A DNA stretch of 54,067 bases. Origin: Clostridium sp. CAG:768 (GTDB lineage Bacteria > Cyanobacteriota > Vampirovibrionia > Gastranaerophilales > Gastranaerophilaceae). Of the stretch, positions 47,344-54,067 are shown piece by piece (within the stretch, counting starts at the first letter, position 1; each line of letters begins with the position of its first letter). The stretch lies in assembly GCA_000437435.1 (NCBI GenBank), contig FR899620.1, positions 55,481 through 109,547 on the forward strand, given 5' to 3'. The notes beneath the pieces are model-generated. The model made no database searches, was not told the origin of the DNA, and worked only from the letters and a program-made list of their open reading frames with translations. A program made the translations under genes and the position numbers.

Positions 47344-47634
47344 ATGAAAAATAATTATTACGAAGAAAAAGTTAAAATATTAAAAGCGTTATCAAATCCT
47401 GTAAGATTAGAAATTATTGATTTTTTGTCGAATGGTGAAAAATGTGTTTGCGAAATTGTCGAAAATTTGCAATATGAACAGCCACATATTTCAAAGAGTT
47501 TAATAAAATTGAAAGAAGCAGGACTTATTAAAGATAGAAAAGAGGGGCTGAATGTTTATTATTCTTTAAAAATTTGTTGTTTGAAAGATTTTTTTAGTTG
47601 TTTGAATAAAATATTGGAAAATAGTATTAAATAA
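47344..47634 (+). CDS. ArsR/SmtB family metalloregulator
   Basis: 96 residues: a winged-helix repressor. LKALSNPVRLEIIDFLSNGEKCVCEIVENL carries the ArsR-type Cys-Val-Cys in the helix before the recognition helix (compare ELCVCDL, the arsenite/cadmium site). QPHISKSLIKLKEAGLIKDRKEGLNVYYSL is the recognition helix and wing. Three more cysteines lie at CCLKDFFSC. It releases DNA on binding a thiophilic metal(loid). The start at 47344 has an AAAGGA site; an upstream in-frame ATG lacks one. The divergent permease is its likely target. Confidence 0.9.
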   Translation: MKNNYYEEKVKILKALSNPVRLEIIDFLSNGEKCVCEIVENLQYEQPHISKSLIKLKEAGLIKDRKEGLNVYYSLKICCLKDFFSCLNKILENSIK

Positions 47635-47643
47635 TTTTTTAGT

Positions 47644-47675
47644 AAAAAAAAGAGAGCTTTAAGCTCTCTTTTTTT
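47644..47675. terminator. Bidirectional terminator
   Basis: AAAAAAAGAGAGCTT pairs with AAGCTCTCTTTTTTT, between the convergent ArsR and ankyrin genes. Confidence 0.9.
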
Positions 47676-48252
47676 AATCCATTGTTTTGTATCTTTTTAA
47701 AACAGTATCTTTTATGTAGTTATCATCTGATTTTAAAGCTTTGATTAAAACTTCGTTATCAGGTTTAGCTCCCGCATTAATAAGTAATTCTACAATTTTA
47801 GGCTGTTTCTTTTGAATTGCATATGCAAGAGGTTTTGTGTATCCTGCTGATTGATTTACATCTGCACCGTACGCAATTAATGTTTCTACAATTTTTGCAT
47901 CTTTTTGTCTAATTGCCATTAATAATGGAGTTATACCTGCTAATTCTTTATTCGGGTCAACTTTATTATCTAAAAGCATTTTTACAACTTCATTTTGATT
48001 GCTTGCAATTGCTACATATATTGCAGGTGTTTTCATAAATGTAGAGTCAGGGCTCATTCCAGATTTAAGAAATAAGTCTACAAGTTGAACATTACCGTTG
48101 CTTATGGCACTAAAGAAGTTATAGGTATTGTATTTAATGTCTTGTGCTTGGATTTTAGCTATGTATGCTTGGTGCATATCAGTTTCAGCATCAGCGTATA
48201 CAGCTGTTTGGATTGCTATTAAAATAAATAAAAGTGATAGTATCTTTTTCAT
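47674..48252 (-). CDS. Exported ankyrin-repeat protein
   Basis: 192 residues. A signal peptide (MKKILSLLFILIAIQTAVYA) is followed by four or five ankyrin repeats: FFSAISNGNVQLVDLFLKSG, TPAIYVAIASNQNEVVKMLL, ITPLLMAIRQKDAKIVETLI and KPLAYAIQKKQPKIVELLIN. Ankyrin repeats mediate protein-protein contacts. The signal peptide suggests a periplasmic or secreted role. GGAGGG precedes the ATG. Host interaction is possible for a gut organism but nothing here proves it. Confidence 0.88.
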   Translation of the reverse strand: MKKILSLLFILIAIQTAVYADAETDMHQAYIAKIQAQDIKYNTYNFFSAISNGNVQLVDLFLKSGMSPDSTFMKTPAIYVAIASNQNEVVKMLLDNKVDPNKELAGITPLLMAIRQKDAKIVETLIAYGADVNQSAGYTKPLAYAIQKKQPKIVELLINAGAKPDNEVLIKALKSDDNYIKDTVLKRYKTMD

Positions 48253-48292
48253 ATTCCCTCCTATATTTAGAATTTTATAATAGCATTTTTTT

Positions 48293-49873
48293 TTATTTTT
48301 GTATACTATTTATTGCTTCTTCTGTTGAAAATGCAATATCTTTATGTCTTATAAGTTTTCTTAATCCTAATTTAAGGGTTGATGCTGCAACATCGCGGTT
48401 ATTAAATATTATAATAACTCTTACATTTTGACCTTTTAATGTTAAGATTAGGTCTTCCATCGCAAATACTGCTGATATATCTATACTTTTAAGATTTGAA
48501 CAATCCAATATTACGTTACGATTATCCAATACATCATCAATTCTTGATGCAATTTGGGAAGCGGAGCCGAAAAATAGTGTTCCGTCAATGTGCATAATCA
48601 TTGTTTTGTTTTTCAAATCTTCGTCAATATAGTTTCCTTGAGAAACTTCAGAAAGTCCTACAATTTTTATATCGGTTTGTTTAGCGACATTTGCTGCGAA
48701 TAGAACTGATGAAAGAACGACTCCTACTCCTACTGCCAAAATTAAATCATCAAATATTGTGATTAAAAATACTAAAAGCATTACTAATAAATCGTTTCTA
48801 GGAGCTGCTTTTATAAGTTTTATAAATTTGTAATCAATGATACCAATTCCAACTTTGATTAAAATCCCTGCAAGTACAGCCAATGGTATTTTTGCTGCTA
48901 CTGGAGCAAGAAAAACAATAATTAAAATTAATAATACAGAATGGATTATCCCAGAAAGCCTTGTTCTTCCCCCACTTTTGATGTTAACAGCTGTTCTCAT
49001 CATTGCACCACAAGAAACAACTCCTCCAAATAATGCTGCAACGATATTTCCTATACCTTGTCCTATTAATTCCTGATTTGATTCGTGTTTTGTCTTAGTC
49101 AAAGAATCTGCTACTAAAGCTGTTAAAAGAGAGTCAATTGAGCCTACGATTGCGAGTGTTAATGCAATAGGAATTATTATCTCAATTTCTGATAATTTGA
49201 ATGTCGGAATTGTAAGGTTAGGGAATGCTTGAGGGATTTCTCCGATAGTTTTTACATCAAAGTTAAATATTATTGCGGTTAAAGTCCCTAAGATAAGAGC
49301 TATTAATGGTGGTGGAATTATTTTGGCAAGTTTTTTAGGTGTGAAAAATACTATAAGCAAGGTTAAACCGCCAATAATTACACTGTGTAAATCTGAATTA
49401 GGTATTGATTTGAACACGTTAATTAAAGCTTCTACAGGTGTGCCGTTAAATTCAAGCCCTAAAAATGAATTTAATTGTAATAAAATAATTATTGCTCCAA
49501 TACCGCTCATAAATCCTGAGATTACCGGGTATGGAATAAAATTAACGAGTTTACCAACTTTAAAAAGTCCTAGGATTATTTGGAATATTCCAGATAATAA
49601 TATTGCCGCAAAAATTAAATTGGCATTATCAGAATGTATAGCAACAACAGAGGCAATTACGACGGTAAGCGGTCCTGTTGGTCCAGAAATCTGAGTTGGA
49701 GTCCCGCCAAATATTGAGGCGAGCATACCTACAATAATTGAACCGTATATTCCAGCTGTTGCTCCTAATCCGCTAGATACGCCTAGGGCTATTGCAAGAG
49801 GTAATGCAATTACTCCTGCAGTGATTCCGCCTAATAAATCTCCTTTAAAGTTTGATAGTATCCCTGTTTTCAT
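48293..49873 (-). CDS. SulP family anion transporter with STAS domain
   Basis: 526 residues. About 10-14 membrane segments begin with GDLLGGITAGVIALPLAIALGVSSGLGATAGIYGSI, the SulP signature, and TQISGPTGPLTVV. The C-terminal ~110 residues are a cytoplasmic STAS domain (MIMHIDGTLFFGSASQI, VILDCSNLKSIDISAVFAME). Family members carry sulfate, bicarbonate or other anions; a bicarbonate or sulfate role cannot be distinguished. The start at 49873 with AAGGGG ten bases upstream is preferred over the ATG at 49900. Confidence 0.92.
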   Translation of the reverse strand: MKTGILSNFKGDLLGGITAGVIALPLAIALGVSSGLGATAGIYGSIIVGMLASIFGGTPTQISGPTGPLTVVIASVVAIHSDNANLIFAAILLSGIFQIILGLFKVGKLVNFIPYPVISGFMSGIGAIIILLQLNSFLGLEFNGTPVEALINVFKSIPNSDLHSVIIGGLTLLIVFFTPKKLAKIIPPPLIALILGTLTAIIFNFDVKTIGEIPQAFPNLTIPTFKLSEIEIIIPIALTLAIVGSIDSLLTALVADSLTKTKHESNQELIGQGIGNIVAALFGGVVSCGAMMRTAVNIKSGGRTRLSGIIHSVLLILIIVFLAPVAAKIPLAVLAGILIKVGIGIIDYKFIKLIKAAPRNDLLVMLLVFLITIFDDLILAVGVGVVLSSVLFAANVAKQTDIKIVGLSEVSQGNYIDEDLKNKTMIMHIDGTLFFGSASQIASRIDDVLDNRNVILDCSNLKSIDISAVFAMEDLILTLKGQNVRVIIIFNNRDVAASTLKLGLRKLIRHKDIAFSTEEAINSIQK

Positions 49874-49959
49874 AATATAAATCCCCTTATAGTCTTTCAA
49901 ATATTTTTATATCAGAATATTTAAAATTTTACAAGGGGACTTATGTTTATTATTATTTT

Positions 49960-50619
49960 TTAGACAAGTCCTTCTTTAAGAGCTTTTACTGCAGCTTGAG
50001 TTCTGTCATCGACTACAAGTTTTTGGATAATATTACAAACGTGTGCTTTTGCGGTGTGTTCTGAAATTGTTAATTCTTGGGCTATTTCATTATTTGATAG
50101 TCCTTCAACTACAAGTTTTAACACTTCGTATTCTCTTTGTGTAAGATTTGCATGTTGTTCTTTAAACATAGCTCTAGACATTTGTCTTGGAGGAATTACC
50201 CCGCAATTTTTTTCTCTTAATATTGGAACGACCTGAGGATCAAGCCACATTGCACCTTGTTCTACTGTTTTTATAATCATTTTTAGGGCATCTGTACTTA
50301 TATCTTTCATTACATAAGCACAAGCTCCGGCATGGAGTGCATCTATAATTTCTTGTTCGCTTAAGTGAGATGTGAGGATTATTACTTTTGCTTTATTATC
50401 AAATTCAAGAATTTTTTTAGTGGCTTCGATTCCTGAAATATCAGGTAATCCAATATCCATTAAAATAACATTTGGGTGTGTTGTTTTGAATTTTTCAATG
50501 GCTTCTTTCCCGCTTTGAGCTTCTGATGATACTATTATTTCATCTTGACCTTCAAATAGAGATTTAAGTCCTACTCGAATTAGTTTTTGATCTTCTACAA
50601 GTAATATGTTTATTGTCAT
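49960..50619 (-). CDS. NarL/FixJ-type response regulator
   Basis: 219 residues. The N-terminal receiver has the acidic pair ED near residue 9-10, the phospho-acceptor Asp55 in ILMDIGLPDISG, a Thr/Ser (IILTSH) and Lys (YVMKDIS). The C-terminal LuxR helix-turn-helix is LTQREYEVLKLVVEGLSNNE then IAQELTISEHTAKAHVCNII. No histidine kinase adjoins it. It lies upstream of the SulP gene on the same strand with an 86-base gap, so it may control it. GGGAG precedes the ATG. Confidence 0.94.
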   Translation of the reverse strand: MTINILLVEDQKLIRVGLKSLFEGQDEIIVSSEAQSGKEAIEKFKTTHPNVILMDIGLPDISGIEATKKILEFDNKAKVIILTSHLSEQEIIDALHAGACAYVMKDISTDALKMIIKTVEQGAMWLDPQVVPILREKNCGVIPPRQMSRAMFKEQHANLTQREYEVLKLVVEGLSNNEIAQELTISEHTAKAHVCNIIQKLVVDDRTQAAVKALKEGLV

Positions 50620-50820
50620 AATAATTTCTCCCTATATTACTTATAAAATTTTTATGAGTGTAATTAATCCCTTTTATATGAACTAATTATGACAATATTA
50701 TAGTGTGTTAATTTGGAAATAAAATTTGTATTATAAATTTAAAATGAACAAAAATTTTTAAATTTCGTTATATTGATATAAAGCTTGTAAATATAATGAT
50801 GAAATCTAAAAGGAGAGATT

Positions 50821-51168
50821 ATGACAGAAGAAATTAAACAAGAAACTTGTAATTGTGAAAAATGGACAGTAAGTCCTGAATTTAAACAATTTTTGTTAAC
50901 TATTTTAGCTTCTTTTTTAGGCTGTTTAGTTGCACTTTGCCTATACAGTGCAGCAATAAAGCCTAACCATAGACATTGCCCTCCACCTCCACCAAGATTT
51001 GAAGCAGTAAGACATTTTGATGTTTATCAAGGAGTTCCTCCAAGAGGAGATTTTAGACCTGATAGACCTCATAGACATCATAGATTAGATGCACCAGGTC
51101 CAAAAGCAAAAGATGTTAAAGCTCCAGTAAAAAAAGATGCTCCTAAAGCTCCTGCTCCAAAAGCATAA
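50821..51168 (+). CDS. Single-TM protein with Pro/His/Lys-rich tail
   Basis: 115 residues of unknown function. An N-terminal cytoplasmic part with a Cys pair (ETCNCEKW) is followed by one membrane helix (residues ~24-45, LLTILASFLGCLVALCLYS). A low-complexity tail rich in Pro, His, Arg and then Lys-Ala-Pro (NHRHCPPPPPRF, RPDRPHRHHRL, KKDAPKAPAPKA) completes it. The tail may bind metal or peptidoglycan; this is a guess. AAAGGAGAG precedes the ATG. It is a single gene with its own terminator. Confidence 0.65.
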   Translation: MTEEIKQETCNCEKWTVSPEFKQFLLTILASFLGCLVALCLYSAAIKPNHRHCPPPPPRFEAVRHFDVYQGVPPRGDFRPDRPHRHHRLDAPGPKAKDVKAPVKKDAPKAPAPKA

Positions 51169-51174
51169 TATTTT

Positions 51175-51202
51175 AAAAGCCTCTATTTTTAGAGGCTTTT
51201 TT
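51175..51202 (+). terminator. Terminator of the Pro/His-rich protein gene
   Basis: AAAAGCCTCT pairs with AGAGGCTTTT and a T6 run follows. Confidence 0.92.
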
Positions 51203-51297
51203 GTTGTTATTTTAATTAAATCTTAATATTTTTTTGATAGCAAAATAAATTATTTTGAGTTATTATGTAAATGGTAAATATACATAAGGTGTATCAT

Positions 51298-52914
51298 ATG
51301 AAATATTCAAATTATTCAGCAGTAATTATCGGGAGCGGCATTGCAGGATTATATGCTGCATTAAAAATAGATCAACAGGTCAATCTTCCTGATGGTTTGT
51401 TATTGATTACGAAGTCAAAATTAGGTGAAAGTAATTCAATGTATGCTCAAGGAGGCATGGTTGCAGTAATGAAAGAAAATAAAGCTGATTCTACTGCTTC
51501 TCATATTTCAGATACTATAAAAGCTGGCGCCGGTTTGAGTGAATTTAATACAGTAAAATATATTTCAGAACATTCAGATGCTGTAGTAAAAGATTTATTA
51601 AAATTCGGTGTTGAATTCGATAGAGATGAAAATAATAACTTATGTTTTACCAAAGAAGCAGCCCATAGTGTAAGAAGAATTCTTCATTCTGGCGGAGATG
51701 CAACAGGCAGAATGATAGAATTAGCATTATGTAAAAAAGTTAGTGAAAATAAAAATATAGAAATTTATGAAGATACAGATGCTGTAGAATTATTGGTAAG
51801 TGAAGGTCAATGTAAAGGTGTACTTGCATTTAATGATGAAACACAAGAATATGAAACTATTTATTCTCCTGCAGTTATTCTTGCAACAGGTGGTATTGGA
51901 CAATTATATAAATATACTACAAATCCAATAGGTGCTACAGGTGACGGTTTAGCATTGGCTTATAATGCCGGAGCTGAAATGCAGGATATGGAGTTTGTTC
52001 AATTCCATCCAACTTCTTTAGCTATTGATTGTGGAGAAAATAGATTTTTAATCTCTGAAGCTGTAAGAGGAGAAGGTGCTAAATTGTGTGATGGCGATGG
52101 AGTTGAATTCATGGCTAAATACGATGAAAGAAAAGAATTAGCCCCTAGAGATATTGTCACACGTGCTATTTTTAATGAAATGAAAGAAAATAATGTTGAT
52201 AATGTCTACTTGAACGCAGCTTGTATTGATGCTAAAAAATTGGCAAAACGTTTTCCGACTATTTCTAAAAAATGTCAAGAAAATGGTATTGATATTTCAA
52301 GAGATTTTATTCCGGTTTCACCGGCTGCTCATTATTATATGGGCGGGATAAAAACAAATTTGAAAGGTGAAACATCTATTAATGGTTTGTATGCAATAGG
52401 TGAAGTGTCTTCTACTGGATTGCATGGTGGTAATAGGCTTGCTAGTAATTCGTTATTAGAATGTGTTGTTTGTGCTTATTCTGTTGCTGATTATTTAAAA
52501 TCTGTTGAATTAAGAACACCTAAACAAATTGATGAAAATATAAAATCTATTTTGGATATGTATTCCGAGGAAGATTCTGTTCTTGAAGAATTAGATATTC
52601 CGGAAATGAAAAAACAGTTACAAAACATAATGTGGAATAATGTAGGTATTTTAAGAGATAAAACCTCTTTAATAAATGCCATAAATGAGTTAAATAAATT
52701 AAAAATAGAATTCCCAAGGAAGTCAAAATGTTTGAGTAGAGATGAATATGAATTTAGAAATATGTTGACTGTTGCAATGTTAATAACTAATTCTGCACTA
52801 ATGCGTAAAGAATCGCGTGGAGCTCATGCAAGATTAGATTATCCTGAAACTTTGGATGAGTGTGTGCACAGTAGAATTTCAAAAAGAGAAGGAGTACCAG
52901 AACTTGTTAAGTAA
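51298..52914 (+). CDS. nadB: L-aspartate oxidase
   Basis: 538 residues; FAD enzyme that oxidises L-aspartate to iminoaspartate, the first step of de novo NAD synthesis. It has the FAD-binding GSGIAGLYAAL, SMYAQGGMVAV, AHSVRRILHSGGDATGR, MEFVQFHPTSL, SEAVRGEGAKL and the active-site YYMGGIKTN, with IGEVSSTGLHGGNRLASNSLLE near the FAD site. The start at 51298 has an AAGGTG site; the frame is open nine codons further. It overlaps nadC by 11 bases; nadA is not in this window. Confidence 0.96.
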   Translation: MKYSNYSAVIIGSGIAGLYAALKIDQQVNLPDGLLLITKSKLGESNSMYAQGGMVAVMKENKADSTASHISDTIKAGAGLSEFNTVKYISEHSDAVVKDLLKFGVEFDRDENNNLCFTKEAAHSVRRILHSGGDATGRMIELALCKKVSENKNIEIYEDTDAVELLVSEGQCKGVLAFNDETQEYETIYSPAVILATGGIGQLYKYTTNPIGATGDGLALAYNAGAEMQDMEFVQFHPTSLAIDCGENRFLISEAVRGEGAKLCDGDGVEFMAKYDERKELAPRDIVTRAIFNEMKENNVDNVYLNAACIDAKKLAKRFPTISKKCQENGIDISRDFIPVSPAAHYYMGGIKTNLKGETSINGLYAIGEVSSTGLHGGNRLASNSLLECVVCAYSVADYLKSVELRTPKQIDENIKSILDMYSEEDSVLEELDIPEMKKQLQNIMWNNVGILRDKTSLINAINELNKLKIEFPRKSKCLSRDEYEFRNMLTVAMLITNSALMRKESRGAHARLDYPETLDECVHSRISKREGVPELVK

Positions 52915-53734
52915 TTTTTATGTAAAAGACCATGTAAAAATGGCGTTAATGGAAGATATTGGATACGGAGATATTACTACTGAAAATTTAGCAGGCGAAA
53001 ATGATTTTCTAAAAGGAGAATTAAATACAAGAAGCGAAGGTGTACTTTGTGGGTGTGATGTATTTAAGACTGTATATGAAACATTATCAGATAAAGTTGA
53101 TATAAAATTCTATTTTAAAGATGGCGATAGAATTAAGAAAGGAGATAAAATCGCTGATATTTCAGCTCCTGCAAAAGACTTGCTTATGGGAGAAAGAGTT
53201 GCATTAAATTATATCCAAAGAATGTCAGGGATTGCAACAGAAACTCGTAAATATCAAGATGCGATTGCTCCTTATTCTGCAAAAATTGTTGATACAAGAA
53301 AAACTACCCCAAACTTTAGAGCTTTTGAAAAATATTCTGTAAAAGTTGGTGGTGGAGCATTACATAGATTTAATTTATCAGATTGTGCAATGATAAAAGA
53401 CAATCATATAAGACTTGCAGGTTCATTAACTAAGGCTGTAAATAAATTGCGCGAAAGTATTTCTCATGCACATAAAATTGAAGTTGAATGTGATACTCTT
53501 GAGCAAGTTAAAGAGGCAGTAGCTGTAAAAGCCGATATAATTATGCTTGATAATATGTCTGTAGAACAAATGAAACAGGCTGTAGATATAATTAATCATC
53601 AAGCAATAGTAGAAGCTAGTGGAAATGTAAAATTAGATACAGTTAATGCAATTGCATCAACTGGTGTTGATATAATATCATCAAGCGCTATTGTTGCGAA
53701 AGCTCCTACTTTGGATTTGGCTTTAGATATGTAA
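52904..53734 (+). CDS. nadC: Nicotinate-nucleotide diphosphorylase (quinolinate PRTase)
   Basis: 276 residues; converts quinolinate and PRPP to nicotinate mononucleotide. Family blocks: MALMEDIGYGDITTENL, GERVALNYIQRMSGIAT, VDTRKTTPNFRAFEKYSVKV, GGGALHRFNLSDCAMIKDNH, IEVECDTLEQ, IIMLDNMS and VEASGNV. The start is taken as TTG at 52904, nine bases after AGGAG, inside the end of nadB; this gives the usual N-terminus. Coupled translation with nadB is likely. Confidence 0.95.
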   Translation: MLSNFYVKDHVKMALMEDIGYGDITTENLAGENDFLKGELNTRSEGVLCGCDVFKTVYETLSDKVDIKFYFKDGDRIKKGDKIADISAPAKDLLMGERVALNYIQRMSGIATETRKYQDAIAPYSAKIVDTRKTTPNFRAFEKYSVKVGGGALHRFNLSDCAMIKDNHIRLAGSLTKAVNKLRESISHAHKIEVECDTLEQVKEAVAVKADIIMLDNMSVEQMKQAVDIINHQAIVEASGNVKLDTVNAIASTGVDIISSSAIVAKAPTLDLALDM

Positions 53735-53757
53735 ATCAAGAGTGATAAGTTTATTAT

Positions 53758-53793
53758 AAAAACGTCTGGACTATTTATTATCTAGGCGTTTTT
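53758..53793 (+). terminator. Terminator of nadB-nadC
   Basis: AAAAACGTCT pairs with AGGCGTTTTT (one G-T pair) around an AT-rich loop, 24 bases after nadC. Confidence 0.75.
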
Positions 53794-53913
53794 AGCAAAA
53801 TTTGAAATTTTTTATAAATTTTTTGTAAACTTTCTTAAAATACATGGCAAAAAATTTTTTTCTTTGTTTTAAAATAAATGTAGAAGATATACATTTATAA
53901 ATTTGGTGAAAAA

Positions 53914-54067
53914 ATGAAGGTAAACTCAATACAACAAGATTTGACCCTTAAACAGGGTAACTTAAGGCTCCATTCGGAATCTCCGAACATTAGAGAGAAG
54001 AATTATGCGGGCGTGTATAAAAATAATAGAGGATATAATGCAGATTATTGTGGCAGTTTTACGGGAA
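53914..54067 (+). CDS. N-terminal fragment of an unknown protein, cut by window end
   Basis: An ATG at 53914 preceded by TTGGTGA opens a frame that runs off the right edge: 51 codons beginning MKVNSIQQDLTLKQGNLRLH and ending NADYCGSFTG. The start is hydrophilic, without a signal peptide. Too little is visible for a family assignment. Confidence 0.55.
   Translation, partial: MKVNSIQQDLTLKQGNLRLHSESPNIREKNYAGVYKNNRGYNADYCGSFTG

Overview
The window is AT-rich chromosomal DNA and most likely comes from a gut-type member of the non-photosynthetic Cyanobacteriota (Vampirovibrionia / 'Melainabacteria', order Gastranaerophilales). Four observations support this. A DUF3326-type gene (29119-30096) belongs to a family I know mainly from cyanobacteria. 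The prepilin-like proteins carry a G-FTLAEV-LGIIGVV N-terminus typical of that group. The tRNA genes do not encode CCA. A low-GC genome also carries flagellar rod genes. This assignment is family knowledge plus inference; no 16S gene is present to confirm it.

Layout. 1-2510: end of adk, then map, a DUF429-like gene and a small membrane protein. 2577-3363: a prepilin gene interrupted at a G10 tract. 3485-5809: flagellar rod genes flgF-like, flgG, flgB, flgC. 5821-9638: a REP-like element, a GT2 glycosyltransferase, a strong-SD 65-aa gene, an unknown 467-aa protein, and tRNA-Leu(GAG) flanked by structured and tandem repeats. 9639-15377: YjbR/MmcQ, uvrA, two paralogous exported proteins and a TPR protein. 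15437-17934 (minus): tsf, rpsB and a CobO-type adenosyltransferase. 18472-23334: a coiled-coil protein, rimP-nusA, and tuf with its own promoter. 23510-26028: two ribbon-helix-helix genes with a candidate operator, a helical-repeat protein, a 59-aa gene and a second prepilin with the same G10 interruption. 26033-32034: a second CobO, 5-formyl-THF cyclo-ligase, clpP between two coiled-coil proteins, the DUF3326 gene and an EF-hand/YD-like protein. 32062-35180: AMIN amidase plus murI (apparently with an ATT start), a solo LuxR helix-turn-helix and tRNA-Arg(ACG). 35768-43827: a block, visibly richer in G+C over much of its length, of phospholipid genes (YnbA-like enzyme fused to a flavodoxin domain, methyltransferase, CdsA, PlsC, and a convergent LplT-PlsC-acyl synthetase fusion) plus a PHP phosphoesterase. 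44146-46094: a decayed RTX-type fragment, a one-TM putative propeller protein and a broken small ORF. 46257-54067: permease/ArsR pair, ankyrin protein, SulP transporter, NarL regulator, nadB-nadC and the start of a gene cut by the window end.

The most notable signals are regulatory. Both prepilin genes have a TTGAAA-N17-TATAAT promoter, a strong Shine-Dalgarno, an ATG, then ten G followed by an in-frame TAG; 8 or 11 G would restore the prepilin frame. This has the architecture of a phase-variable or slippage-controlled switch. Separately, six genes without a Shine-Dalgarno (map, GT2, uvrA, cyclo-ligase, DUF3326, PHP) have a -10-like hexamer exactly six bases before the ATG, which suggests leaderless transcripts. 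I saw no CRISPR array, transposase, phage module or rRNA operon.
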